The notes below the pieces were generated by a model that was not told the DNA's origin, did no database searches, and worked only from the letters and a program-made list of their open reading frames with translations. Positions 37,791-46,438 of a DNA stretch of 64,000 nucleotides are shown here, piece after piece. Origin of the DNA: Lysobacter sp. M2-1 (lineage in GTDB: Bacteria; Pseudomonadota; Gammaproteobacteria; Xanthomonadales; Xanthomonadaceae); contig NZ_JAKPBU010000001.1 of assembly GCF_022662495.1 (NCBI RefSeq), positions 1,240,001 to 1,304,000 on the forward strand, written 5' to 3'. The translations under genes and the position numbers were made by a program. Each line of letters starts with the position of its first letter. The stretch's first letter is position 1.

Positions 37791-38547
37791 GGTGGTCGGA
37801 GGAGTGTGGGGACGAACGTACTTCCTCCACTTCGGTGCGCCGGGTGCGCCGGATCAGCCAGGCGACGCCGCGCAGGTCGCGCAGGCCCACCCAGGCGCGC
37901 TGCAGGTTGTTGTACTTCGACACCCCGCTGGCGCGGTGGCGGTGGTGGACCGGGACGCTGAGCGTCTTCCAGCCGGCGCGCTGCATCAGCGCCGGCAGGT
38001 AGCGATGCATATGGTCGAAGTAGGGCAGGTCCAGGAAGGCGGCGCGCTGGAACAACTTGATCCCGCAGCCGGTGTCGGGGGTGGCATCGCGCAGCGCGCG
38101 GGCGCGGATCGCGTTGGCCCACTTCGAGGCCCAGCGCTTGCTGCCAGAATCCTGCCGATCCACCCGCCATCCGGCGAACATCTTCACTTCCGGCGCCGCG
38201 CGTTCGCGCTCGGCCAGCAGCTTGGGGATGTCGGCCGGATCGTTCTGGCCGTCGCCGTCGAGCGTGGCGATCCAGTCCGCGCGCGCAGCCTTCACGCCAT
38301 TGCGGATCGCGGTGCTCTGGCCGCTGTTGCGCAGATGCCGCACCACGCGCAGCTCCGGCGTGTGGGACTGCAGCTGCTTCAGGCGCTCGAGCGTGGCATC
38401 GCGCGAGCAGTCGTCGACATAGACGATCTCGAAGGCCGTGCGCCCGCGCAGCGCGGCGACGATCTCGGCCACCAGCGGCGCGACGTTGCCTTCCTCGTTG
38501 TAGACCGGAACGACGACCGAAAGCTCAGGCGTGGGCGAGGTGGTCAC
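37786..38547 (-). CDS. Family 2 glycosyltransferase, DPM1/ArnC-like
   Basis: 253 residues from a GTG at 38547 (no ATG is available; an in-frame TTG at 38613 is an alternative). The GT2 core is LSVVVPVYNEEGNVAPLV with IVYVDDCSRDAT and the metal-binding DGDGQNDPAD; TGCGIKLFQR follows. These enzymes move sugar from an NDP donor to polyprenyl phosphate. The adjoining LAB_N protein and UDP-glucuronate epimerase suggest a lipid A or surface glycan sugar pathway. The stop codon lies inside a dispersed repeat element. Confidence 0.88.
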   Translation of the reverse strand: MTTSPTPELSVVVPVYNEEGNVAPLVAEIVAALRGRTAFEIVYVDDCSRDATLERLKQLQSHTPELRVVRHLRNSGQSTAIRNGVKAARADWIATLDGDGQNDPADIPKLLAERERAAPEVKMFAGWRVDRQDSGSKRWASKWANAIRARALRDATPDTGCGIKLFQRAAFLDLPYFDHMHRYLPALMQRAGWKTLSVPVHHRHRASGVSKYNNLQRAWVGLRDLRGVAWLIRRTRRTEVEEVRSSPHSSDHL

Positions 38548-38619
38548 GTGGGGGGTTTCCGCTTTCGTCAGGCCGGCATGGGAATGGCCGGCACCATTAT
38601 CGCGGATGCACAACCGCGC

Positions 38620-39585
38620 CTAGGCATTCGCGCCGAAGTAGGTCCGGCACCATTCCACCACCATCGGCATGCCGGCCTCGATCGACGTGGCCGGGTCGAA
38701 GCCGAACGCCGCCTGGGCCCGCGACGTATCGGCCATGGTTTCGATCATGTCGCCCGGCTGCATCGGCTTGTAGACCTTCTGGACGGGCTTGCCGGCGGCT
38801 TGTTCGATGACGGCGATGAACCGCTCGAGTTCCACCGGGGTGTGGTTGCCCAGGTTGAAGCAGCGATGCGGCGGGTCGTCCTGGGGTGGGGCATCGAGCG
38901 CGCCGAGCACGCCGGCGACGATGTCATCGATGAAGGTGAAGTCGCGACGCATACGCCCGTGGTTGAACACGTCGATCGGCCGCCCCGCCAGCACCGCGCG
39001 GGAGAAGATCAGCGGGGCCATGTCCGGCCGGCCCCAGGGACCGTACACGGTGAAGAAGCGCAGCCCGGTCGCACGCAATCCGTACAGGTGCGCATAGGTA
39101 TGCGCCATCAGTTCGTTCGCGGCCTTGGTCGCGGCGTACAGCGAGCGCGGCTCGTCGATGCGTTGGTCCTCGGAAAACGGCGGCGTGGCCGAATCGCCGT
39201 AGACCGAGGACGAGCTGGCATAGACCAGATGCTGCACGCCACGGTGCCGGCACAGCTCCAGCAGGTTGACGAAGCCGACCAGGTTGCTGTCGACGTAGGC
39301 GTACGGATTCTCGAGCGAATAGCGCACGCCGGCCTGCGCGGCGAGGTGGATCACGCGGGTCGGCGCCGCCTGCTCGAACAACGCCGTCAGGCCTGCACGG
39401 TCGACCAGGTCGAGTGCGCGGACGCCCGTGTCCGGGCACAGTGCCGCGACCCGGTCGCGCTTGAGCTGCGGATCGTAATAGTCGTTGAAGCTGTCCAGGC
39501 CGACGACGGTTTCGCCACGTGCCTGCAGGGCGCGACAGACGTAGGCGCCGATGAAGCCGGCCGCGCCGGTAACCAGGATCGTCAT
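38620..39585 (-). CDS. NAD-dependent epimerase, UDP-glucuronate 4-epimerase-like
   Basis: 321 residues of the extended SDR family: Rossmann motif TGAAGFIGAYV, catalytic YAATK (in RSLYAATKAANELMAH) and YGPWGRPDMAPLIF, a signature of UDP-glucuronate epimerases. It would supply UDP-galacturonate for surface polysaccharide or lipid A decoration. It sits 72 bases upstream of the GT2 gene on the same strand. Exact substrate is inferred from family features. Confidence 0.88.
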   Translation of the reverse strand: MTILVTGAAGFIGAYVCRALQARGETVVGLDSFNDYYDPQLKRDRVAALCPDTGVRALDLVDRAGLTALFEQAAPTRVIHLAAQAGVRYSLENPYAYVDSNLVGFVNLLELCRHRGVQHLVYASSSSVYGDSATPPFSEDQRIDEPRSLYAATKAANELMAHTYAHLYGLRATGLRFFTVYGPWGRPDMAPLIFSRAVLAGRPIDVFNHGRMRRDFTFIDDIVAGVLGALDAPPQDDPPHRCFNLGNHTPVELERFIAVIEQAAGKPVQKVYKPMQPGDMIETMADTSRAQAAFGFDPATSIEAGMPMVVEWCRTYFGANA

Positions 39586-39661
39586 GCGCGCATTATCGCG
39601 CGAGCGCTGCCGTTGTCGGTGCGGGTGCGCCCGCACCTGTTCTGTTTCTGGATGGTTTCGC

Positions 39662-39736
39662 GGGAGCGGCCTCAGCCGCGACCGCTTTTGATTTTCCACT
39701 CGTGCGATCGACGGCGATCGCGGCCGAGGCCGCTCC
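39662..39736. repeat. Degenerate copy of the GTGGGAGCGGC hairpin repeat
   Basis: Left arm 39662-39685 (GGGAGCGGCCTCAGCCGCGA...) and right arm 39714-39736 (GCGATCGCGGCCGAGGCCGC...) form an imperfect inverted repeat in the gap between parB and the epimerase gene, related to copies at 50867-50948 and 57635-57707. Confidence 0.7.
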
Positions 39737-39780
39737 TGCAGATTGCAGCAGCGTTCGCTTCAATGGCCGCCGCGAATGGA

Positions 39781-40707
39781 TCAGGGCTTGCCGCGCAGCC
39801 GCTCGAGCACCCCGTCGAGCGTATCCAGGTCGCTGTAATGGATCACCAGCCGGCCCTTGTTGCCGCGGCCATGCTGGACCACGACCCGCGTGCCGAGGCT
39901 TTCGCCGAGTTCGCGTTCCAGGCTGGCGATATCCGCATGCGGCGCCGCCTTGCCGGCCGACTTGCGCGCCGCGGCTCCCGGGACCTTGCCTGAGGCCAGC
40001 TGCTGCACGCGGTGTTCGACCTCGCGCACCGACCAGCCCTGTTCTGCCGCGTCCGAGGCGAGCTTGCTGGCCATCTCCGGCGACAGCGTGAGCAGGGCGC
40101 GCGCATGGCCCATTTCCAGGCGTCCGGCCTCCAGCAGCGCGCGGATCGCAGGCGGCAGTTCGAGCAGGCGCAGCAGGTTGGAAACCGCGGCTCGCGATCG
40201 GCCCACGGCGTCGGCGGCTTCGGCATGGGTCAGGTCGAACTCATCGATCAGGCGCTGCAGCGCCTGCGCTTCCTCCAGCGGATTGAGGTCCTCGCGCTGG
40301 ATGTTCTCGATCAGCGCCATCGCCACCACGGTGCGATCGTCGACCTCGCGCACCACCACCGGGATCTCGTCCAGCCCGGCCAGCTGCGATGCGCGCCAGC
40401 GGCGCTCTCCCGCGATGATCTCGAAGCCAGCGGCGGTTTCGCGCACCACGATCGGCTGGATGACGCCTTGTGCCTTGATCGATTCGGCCAGCTCGCCGAG
40501 CTTGGCTTCGTCCATGCGCTTGCGCGGCTGGTACTTGCCAGGGCTCAGCGCGTCCACGCGCAGCTTGCGCAGGGTGTCCTGGGGCGTGGCTTCCAGCTTG
40601 GGCGCCTCGGCGGCGGCCCTGGGGCCGAGCAGGGCTTCGAGCCCGCGGCCGAGCCCACGCTTTTTCGCGGGGGCCGGCTTCGAAGCGGGATGTTTTGCAG
40701 CGGTCAT
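39781..40707 (-). CDS. parB: Chromosome partitioning protein ParB
   Basis: 308 residues. It has the N-terminal ParA-interaction peptide GLGRGLEALLG, the CTP-binding/ParB box (PRKRMDEAKL, IAGERRWRAS, ENIQREDLN), a central helix-turn-helix for parS (LTHAEAADAVGRSRAAVSNL) and a C-terminal dimer domain. It loads on parS and spreads as a clamp to form the partition complex. Its start overlaps the parA stop (ATGA). Confidence 0.96.
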   Translation of the reverse strand: MTAAKHPASKPAPAKKRGLGRGLEALLGPRAAAEAPKLEATPQDTLRKLRVDALSPGKYQPRKRMDEAKLGELAESIKAQGVIQPIVVRETAAGFEIIAGERRWRASQLAGLDEIPVVVREVDDRTVVAMALIENIQREDLNPLEEAQALQRLIDEFDLTHAEAADAVGRSRAAVSNLLRLLELPPAIRALLEAGRLEMGHARALLTLSPEMASKLASDAAEQGWSVREVEHRVQQLASGKVPGAAARKSAGKAAPHADIASLERELGESLGTRVVVQHGRGNKGRLVIHYSDLDTLDGVLERLRGKP

Positions 40708-41516
40708 GCCGCCTTCTCCGGAATGTTCGATTTGTCCTGCGGGGTGCTCTCGCGCTCGCGTTGGCGGCGCAGCACTTCGCCGGCCAGGCCGAGGTAGGCG
40801 ATCGCTCCGCGCGAGCCCTTGTCGTAGCCGACGATGCTCTGTCCGTGGCTTGGCGCCTCGGCCAGGCGCACGTTGCGCGGCACGATGGTGCGGAACACCT
40901 TGTCGCCGAAATGCTGGGTCAGTTCGGCCGAGACGGCGTTGGCCAGGTTGTTGCGCACGTCGAACATGGTGCGCAACACGCCTTCGATCTCGAGCGCGGG
41001 GTTGAGCTTGGCCTTCAGCGCATCGATCGTCTGCAGCAGGGCGGTGAGGCCTTCGAGCGCGTAGTACTCGCACTGCATCGGTACCAGCACGCTGTCGGCG
41101 GCGGTGAGCGCATTGAGCGTGAGCAGCGACAGCGCCGGCGGGCAGTCGACGATGATGAAGTCGTAGCGCTCGCGCAGCGGATCGAGCGCGCGCTTGAGGC
41201 GCTGTTCGCGCCCAGCTTCGTCCATCAGCTCGATTTCGGCCGCGGTCAGGTCGGTGTTGCCGGGCATCAGGTCGAAACCCTCGGCCGATTTCACGATCGC
41301 CGCGTCGGCATGCTGCTCTTCGAGCAGGACATCGCAGGTCGATGCCTGCAGCGCGTGCTTGTCGACGCCGCTGCCCATCGTGGCGTTGCCCTGCGCGTCC
41401 AGGTCGACCAGCAGTACGCGCTTGGGCGTGGCGGCCAGCGCCGCGGCCAGGTTCACGGCGGTGGTGGTCTTGCCGACCCCGCCCTTCTGGTTTGCGACAG
41501 CAATGATCCGGGCCAT
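40704..41516 (-). CDS. parA: Chromosome partitioning ATPase ParA
   Basis: 270 residues. A deviant Walker A (NQKGGVGKTTTAVNLAAAL, signature lysine present) and VDLDAQGNATM follow the N-terminus, with IIVDCPPALSLLTLNAL as Walker B. It drives ParB-parS segregation by nucleoid-bound ATPase cycling. It is coupled to parB by a 4-bp overlap, with rsmG upstream, the usual chromosomal order. Confidence 0.96.
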   Translation of the reverse strand: MARIIAVANQKGGVGKTTTAVNLAAALAATPKRVLLVDLDAQGNATMGSGVDKHALQASTCDVLLEEQHADAAIVKSAEGFDLMPGNTDLTAAEIELMDEAGREQRLKRALDPLRERYDFIIVDCPPALSLLTLNALTAADSVLVPMQCEYYALEGLTALLQTIDALKAKLNPALEIEGVLRTMFDVRNNLANAVSAELTQHFGDKVFRTIVPRNVRLAEAPSHGQSIVGYDKGSRGAIAYLGLAGEVLRRQRERESTPQDKSNIPEKAA

Positions 41517-41751
41517 GCGCTGGAGGCGCCTCGTTGGAATTTCGCGGGGTCCCGGTGCAGCGGAGGCGCCCGGGTCAGGGATTATGCCGCGCCACGGCCG
41601 CGGTGCGGCCGCGGCGGCGATTAAATGCGCCTGCTGGCGCCTCACAACGCGTCCCGGCGCGTCCTGAGGCCGTGCCGGCGGTCGCGCGAGGCCTGGGTCG
41701 CCGCCGGACTGGCCTTCGAAAGCTCCAAAGCGCGCAGCAGCGGCGAATGCT

Positions 41752-42390
41752 TCAACCGACCGGGTCGGCCCGCCGCACCACCACCAGATGCCGTTCCGCC
41801 TCCAGCCCAGGTACCCGCAGTGGATGGATCGCCTCCACCTGCCAGCCCGCCGGCAATCCGGCGATCTCGTCTTCCGGCACCACGCCCTTCATGGCCAGCA
41901 GCTTCCCGTGCGGCGCCAGCAGGTGCCCGCCGAGCTGCAGGATCAGCGGCAGGGTGGCCAGTGCGCGCGCGGTGATGGCGTCGAAGCGGCCGGAGGCATC
42001 GACCGACTCGATCCGGGCTTCGTGCACCTGCACGTTGGCCAGGCCCAGGGCCCGCACGACCTCGCGCAGGAACCGTGCCTTCTTGCCGCTGCTTTCCACC
42101 AGCGCGACCTGCAGCTGCGGATGGACGATGGCAAGCGGAATGCCCGGCAGGCCTGCCCCCGTGCCCAGGTCGGCCAGCGATCCGATCCCGTCCAGGTGGT
42201 TGTGCATCGCCAGCGAATCGAGCAGGTGCTTGGCCACCATCGCGTGCGGATCGCGGATCGCGGTCAGGTTGTAGGTACGGTTCCAGCGGTCGAGCAGGGC
42301 GAGATAGGCGAGCAGTGCATCGGCATGCGCGATATCGACGCCTAGCGCCTGCATTCCGGCTTCCAGTTCGCGGCGCAGAGGCTCGGTCAT
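41752..42390 (-). CDS. rsmG: 16S rRNA (guanine527-N7)-methyltransferase RsmG
   Basis: 212 residues with the SAM motif [17 protein letters not shown] and the downstream ITARALATL region. It methylates G527 in 16S rRNA. The start at 42390 ([12 protein letters not shown]) fits the family length. It is transcribed toward parA, separated by a 235-base gap (41517-41751) in which no gene was seen. Confidence 0.95.
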   Translation of the reverse strand: MTEPLRRELEAGMQALGVDIAHADALLAYLALLDRWNRTYNLTAIRDPHAMVAKHLLDSLAMHNHLDGIGSLADLGTGAGLPGIPLAIVHPQLQVALVESSGKKARFLREVVRALGLANVQVHEARIESVDASGRFDAITARALATLPLILQLGGHLLAPHGKLLAMKGVVPEDEIAGLPAGWQVEAIHPLRVPGLEAERHLVVVRRADPVG

Positions 42391-42475
42391 TGCCACATTG
42401 TAGAAGCGACGCTGCGAGGCGACCGGATCGGCGCGCACTGCGGCCCGGCACACCCGTCATGCGCGAGCGGCGCTG

Positions 42476-43066
42476 TCAGACAGGCGCGCGCCAGGCCAGC
42501 GCGGCGTGGTAGCCCGGCAGCGGCATGAACTCATGCAGCGACCAGGCGTGCTCCGGTCCCAGCGCCGGATCGGCCTGCAGCAGACGCATCGCTCCGTCGT
42601 GCTCGCCGACCCGGAACCGGTGCAGGCCGAAGGCGATGCCGCGACCATGCGCTTTGAGCACCGCTTCCTTTGCACACCACAGGCGCACGAAGGCGGTTTC
42701 GCGCGCAGGCGCCGGCAGCGATTCGAGCCAGGCGGTTTCCCCCGGTTCGAAGAAGCGCCGCGCCAGCTCCAGCGCGCGCGGGCGCGGGCGCAGGCGTTCC
42801 AGGTCGGCGCCGACATCCACGCCCTCGCTCAACGCCACCAGCAGCCGGTCGCCGCTGTGGCTCCAGCTCACGTCGTGCCCGGTCGGGGCCGCCGGCAGGC
42901 GCGGGCGCCCGTGCGGATCGCGCGACATCGCCAGCGCGGCTTCTTCCACACCCAGTTCCTGCGCCAACCAGGTCTGGGCCAGCGACTGCGCGGCGATTCC
43001 GGCCGGGTGCGGCAGTTGCACCCAGCGGACGGGGCCGATCCGGTTGGCGGTGGGCGGGCTGGGCAT
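42476..43066 (-). CDS. 4'-phosphopantetheinyl transferase (Sfp/AcpT type)
   Basis: 196 residues with the PPTase signatures GADLERLRPR and WCAKEAVLKAHGRG and the upstream DVSWSHSGD substrate motif. It attaches phosphopantetheine from CoA to a carrier-protein serine. It is divergent from an aryl AMP-ligase gene (80-base gap), and the most obvious substrate is the ACP at 53751-54020 of the pigment cluster. Such a PPTase is a standard part of aryl polyene loci. Confidence 0.92.
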   Translation of the reverse strand: MPSPPTANRIGPVRWVQLPHPAGIAAQSLAQTWLAQELGVEEAALAMSRDPHGRPRLPAAPTGHDVSWSHSGDRLLVALSEGVDVGADLERLRPRPRALELARRFFEPGETAWLESLPAPARETAFVRLWCAKEAVLKAHGRGIAFGLHRFRVGEHDGAMRLLQADPALGPEHAWSLHEFMPLPGYHAALAWRAPV

Positions 43067-43146
43067 GCGGACCGTTCGCGCCTGTCAGGCTGGTCAGCGT
43101 AAGCTACAAAGCGGGGAGGAACGGCGCTCGACGCGCCGGGAGCAGA

Positions 43147-44526
43147 ATGATGTCCGCGGTTCTGGGACGCGACAACGAGGGCTTCGGCCGCCCAGGATCC
43201 GGTCAGGCGGGGCCAAAGCCGATTGCCGACGGCGACGCGCAGCGGGCCGTGGCCTTCGACGCCGAAGGCCCGGTCGCGCTCGGCCGTTTCCTGGGCCATG
43301 TCCGCGCAGTGGCGGCGATGCTTCCCGAAGGACGGCACGCGATCAACCTGTGCGAGGACCGGTACCGTTTCGTGGTGACCCTGTGCGCGGCCGCAGTCCG
43401 TCGGCAGGTCAACCTGCTGCCGCCCTCGCGCACCCCGGCCGTAGTCGCCGGTGTGCGTGCCAGTCACCCCGACAGCTACTGCGTGAGCGATGGCGAGATT
43501 TCCGGGATCCAGTCGTGGAAACTGCCGGCCGTGCTGCCGCTACAGGACGGACCGGTGCCGTGCGTGGACGACGATGCGCTGGCGGTCATCGGCTTCACCT
43601 CCGGCAGCACCGGCGTCCCGGTGCCCAACCCCAAGACCTGGCGCAGCTTCCGCACCAGTACCGAGCAGAACCTGGCGGCGCTACGCGATCTATGGCCGCA
43701 GCACGAGATCGCCCATGTGGTCGCGACGGTACCGCCGCAGCACATGTACGGGATGGAGTTGTCCGTGCTGCTGCCGCTGTTCGCGCCCGCGGCGGTGCAC
43801 GCGGCGCGGCCGTTTTTCCCGCACGACATCGCCGATGCGCTGACGCACGCCCGCGGACATCGGCTGCTGGTGACCACGCCGGTGCACCTGCGCGCGCTGG
43901 TGGAATCGGGCGTGGCGCTGCCCGCGCTGGCCGGCATCGTCTCGGCCACCGCGCCGCTTCCGGCGGAACTGGCGGCGGCGGCGGAAGCCAGCTTCGGCTG
44001 CGAAGTGCGCGAGATGTTCGGCTCCACCGAGACCTGCGTGATCGCCACGCGCCGCACCGCACGCGATGCCGCGTGGTCGCCATTGCCGGGGGTTTCGGTG
44101 ATGCCGCAGCCCGACGGCGCGCTGGTGCGCGCGAAGCATCTCGCCGCGCCGGTGAAACTTGCCGACCTGGTTGAAGTGCTCGGCGATGGCCGCTTCGAAC
44201 TGCGCGGTCGCAATGCCGATCTGCTGGAGATCGCGGGCAAGCGCGCATCGCTCGGCGACCTGACGCGCAAGTTGCAGGCGATTCCGGGCGTCGTCGATGG
44301 GGTGGTGTTCCAGCTCGACGAACAGATCGGCGGCGTACGCAGGATCGCTGCGTTGGCGGTGGCGCCAACGCTGGACGAAACACGGATCCTTGCGGCTCTG
44401 CGCGAAGCGGTCGACCCCGCCTTTCTTCCGCGTCCGCTCAGGCGCGTCGATGCATTGCCACGCAACGATACAGGCAAGTTGCCGCGCGACGCGCTGCTCG
44501 CGCTGCTGCGCGGCAGCATGCGCTGA
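43147..44526 (+). CDS. AMP-dependent ligase of pigment (xanthomonadin/aryl polyene) type
   Basis: 459 residues of the ANL superfamily with P-loop-like GFTSGSTGVPVPNPK, the FGSTETCVIATR adenylate motif and the C-terminal PRNDTGKLPRDALLAL lysine. It is shorter than typical acyl-CoA synthetases, as are the ligases of aryl polyene clusters. It should activate the hydroxybenzoate starter and load it onto an ACP. Its position beside a PPTase, 7 kb from the main pigment genes, supports this. Two adjacent ATGs exist (43147, 43150). Xanthomonas XanA2 is the likely counterpart, not shown by alignment. Confidence 0.85.
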   Translation: MMSAVLGRDNEGFGRPGSGQAGPKPIADGDAQRAVAFDAEGPVALGRFLGHVRAVAAMLPEGRHAINLCEDRYRFVVTLCAAAVRRQVNLLPPSRTPAVVAGVRASHPDSYCVSDGEISGIQSWKLPAVLPLQDGPVPCVDDDALAVIGFTSGSTGVPVPNPKTWRSFRTSTEQNLAALRDLWPQHEIAHVVATVPPQHMYGMELSVLLPLFAPAAVHAARPFFPHDIADALTHARGHRLLVTTPVHLRALVESGVALPALAGIVSATAPLPAELAAAAEASFGCEVREMFGSTETCVIATRRTARDAAWSPLPGVSVMPQPDGALVRAKHLAAPVKLADLVEVLGDGRFELRGRNADLLEIAGKRASLGDLTRKLQAIPGVVDGVVFQLDEQIGGVRRIAALAVAPTLDETRILAALREAVDPAFLPRPLRRVDALPRNDTGKLPRDALLALLRGSMR

Positions 44527-44676
44527 TCGCATAATTCGGCTACAACGCAGGGGACCGGCATCCACCCCGTTCCGGTCCGGGTCTCGCTGACGCGACCGTC
44601 ACGTAGGGCCGCCCAGACTTGCCCCGCCCCCACGCAGGGGAGCACTTCCATCGTTCACCTGTCTAAGGAGTCGAGA

Positions 44677-44943
44677 ATGGGCATCATCATCTGGTTGATC
44701 GTGGGTGGCGTCGTTGGCTGGCTTGCCAGCATGATCATGAAAACCGATGCGCAGCAGGGCATCCTGCTCAATGTGGTCGTCGGTATCGTCGGCGCGTTCA
44801 TCGGTGGCTGGTTGATCGGCCCGCTGGTCGGCGCCGGATCCATCAACGACGGTTTTTCCGTCATGAGCCTGGTCGTGTCGCTGGTCGGCGCGGTCATCCT
44901 GCTCGCAATCGTCAACCTGTTCCGTCGTGGTCGCGTACGCTGA
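44677..44943 (+). CDS. GlsB/YeaQ/YmgE family stress-response membrane protein
   Basis: 88 residues, three hydrophobic glycine-rich helices (IIWLIVGGVVGWLAS, NVVVGIVGAFIGGWLIG, MSLVVSLVGAVILLAIV) and a basic tail, the transglycosylase-associated protein family. Members are induced by general stress and are of unknown mechanism. AAGGAG precedes the start. It is monocistronic, closed by a terminator at 44987-45017. The 150 bases upstream hold its promoter. Confidence 0.9.
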   Translation: MGIIIWLIVGGVVGWLASMIMKTDAQQGILLNVVVGIVGAFIGGWLIGPLVGAGSINDGFSVMSLVVSLVGAVILLAIVNLFRRGRVR

Positions 44944-44986
44944 TCGCGTAACACACAGACAAGACGTTTCTCAGGGATTCGAGTGG

Positions 44987-45017
44987 AAGGCCCGGCGCAA
45001 GCCGGGCCTTTTTCTTT
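44987..45017 (+). terminator. Rho-independent terminator
   Basis: Perfect 10-bp stem (AAGGCCCGGC / GCCGGGCCTT) with loop GCAA, followed by TTTCTTT. It ends the GlsB-like gene and lies just before the convergent xthA stop. Confidence 0.92.
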
Positions 45018-45035
45018 GCAACGCGTCCGCACCAG

Positions 45036-45830
45036 TCACGCGTCGGCGATTTCAACCCAGACCGGGGTGTGGTCGCTGGGGCGTTCCCAGCGCCGCGGTT
45101 CCAGGTCGATGCCCGCGGACGTACAGCGGCCGCGCAGCGCGTCGCTGACCAGCACCAGGTCGATGCGCAGGCCCCAGCCGCGCTGGAACGCCGCCAGCCG
45201 GTAGTCCCACCAGCTGTGGTGGCCGGCATCTTCGTTGAACAGGCGGAAGCTGTCGTGCAGCCCGAGCGACAGCAGCGAGCCCAGCGCCTCGCGCTCGGGC
45301 GTGGAGCACAGGATCTTCTCGCGCCAGCGCTTGGGATCGTGCACGTCGCGATCGTCGGGTGCGATGTTGAAGTCGCCGAGCACCACCAGGTTCGGATGCT
45401 GCTCCAGCTCCTGGCGCAGCCACTCGCGCACCGCGGCCAGCCAGCGCAGCTTGTATTCGAACTTCTCGCTGCCGACGGCCTCGCCGTTGACCACGTACAG
45501 GTCGACGATCCGCAGTGCCTGGGGCGAGCCGGGCTCGCCGCCGATCGTGGCCGCCAGCACGCGCTTTTGCGGGTCGTCGAAGGCCGGGATGGCGGTGATG
45601 CATTCGCCGACAAACGGGAGACGGCTGACCAACGACACACCGTTGTAGGTCTTCTGCCCGCAGAAGACGCTGCGATAGCCGAGTTCGGCCAGCGCCGCAT
45701 CGGGGAAACGGGCGTCCTCGAGTTTGGTTTCCTGCAGCGCGACCACGTCGGGCCTGGCTTCGTCGAGCCAGCGTTGCAGATGCGGCAAGCGCACGTTGAG
45801 CGAATTGACGTTCCAGCTTGCGATCTTCAT
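45036..45830 (-). CDS. xthA: Exodeoxyribonuclease III
   Basis: 264 residues of the EEP nuclease fold: MKIASWNVNSLNVRLP, VALQETKLED (metal-binding Glu), GDFNIAPDDRDVHDP and C-terminal SDHTPVWVEI. It is an AP endonuclease and 3'-5' exonuclease in base excision repair. The start at 45830 gives the usual N-terminus. It is divergent from the cytochrome b561 gene. Confidence 0.95.
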   Translation of the reverse strand: MKIASWNVNSLNVRLPHLQRWLDEARPDVVALQETKLEDARFPDAALAELGYRSVFCGQKTYNGVSLVSRLPFVGECITAIPAFDDPQKRVLAATIGGEPGSPQALRIVDLYVVNGEAVGSEKFEYKLRWLAAVREWLRQELEQHPNLVVLGDFNIAPDDRDVHDPKRWREKILCSTPEREALGSLLSLGLHDSFRLFNEDAGHHSWWDYRLAAFQRGWGLRIDLVLVSDALRGRCTSAGIDLEPRRWERPSDHTPVWVEIADA

Positions 45831-45898
45831 GCGCGGGCCTGTGCTGCGGGGACGCGCCGGCGAGGCTACCATGCCCGCACCCCGCACGAGGACTGCAG

Positions 45899-46432
45899 AT
45901 GGAGTCGCGCGAACGCTATTCGCCCGGTCGCCGGCGTTTGCACTGGCTGATGGCGCTGCTGGTGCTGCTGGTCTACCTGGCGATGGAGCAGCGCGGGCTG
46001 TTCGCGCGCGGCACGCCGCAGCGCACCGCGATGATGCAGAGCCATTTCTGGCTGGGGCTGACGATATTCGCGCTGTTGTGGTGGCGATTGCGTCTGCGCG
46101 TGCGCGACCCGGAACCGGCGATCGTACCGCCGCTGCCGCGCTGGCAGCATGCCGTTGCCAGGGCTACCCACATCGCGCTCTATCTGTTTCTGGCCGGCAT
46201 GCCGCTGATGGGCTTGACCACGCTGTGGCTCGAGCACCGGCCGCTGTACCTGCCGTTCACCGACATCGCGCTGCCCTCGCCGCTGGCGAAGAACGAGGAT
46301 CTCGCCGCGACCTTCGAGCATTGGCACACGACGGTCGGCGAAGCGTTCTACTGGGTGATCGGCTTGCACGTGCTGGCGGCGCTGTACCACCACTTCTGGC
46401 GTCGCGACGACACCCTGCGGCGCATGCTCTGA
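45899..46432 (+). CDS. Cytochrome b561 (di-heme membrane protein)
   Basis: 177 residues, four membrane helices. Histidines placed for two b hemes are visible in RRRLHWLMALLV, MMQSHFWLGL, ARATHIALYLF and IGLHVLAALYHHFW. Members of this family oxidise ubiquinol and pass electrons on, in some species to superoxide. A GAGG site precedes ATG 45899. The convergent aldehyde dehydrogenase gene ends 6 bases after its stop. Confidence 0.9.
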   Translation: MESRERYSPGRRRLHWLMALLVLLVYLAMEQRGLFARGTPQRTAMMQSHFWLGLTIFALLWWRLRLRVRDPEPAIVPPLPRWQHAVARATHIALYLFLAGMPLMGLTTLWLEHRPLYLPFTDIALPSPLAKNEDLAATFEHWHTTVGEAFYWVIGLHVLAALYHHFWRRDDTLRRML

Positions 46433-46438
46433 ACCGGC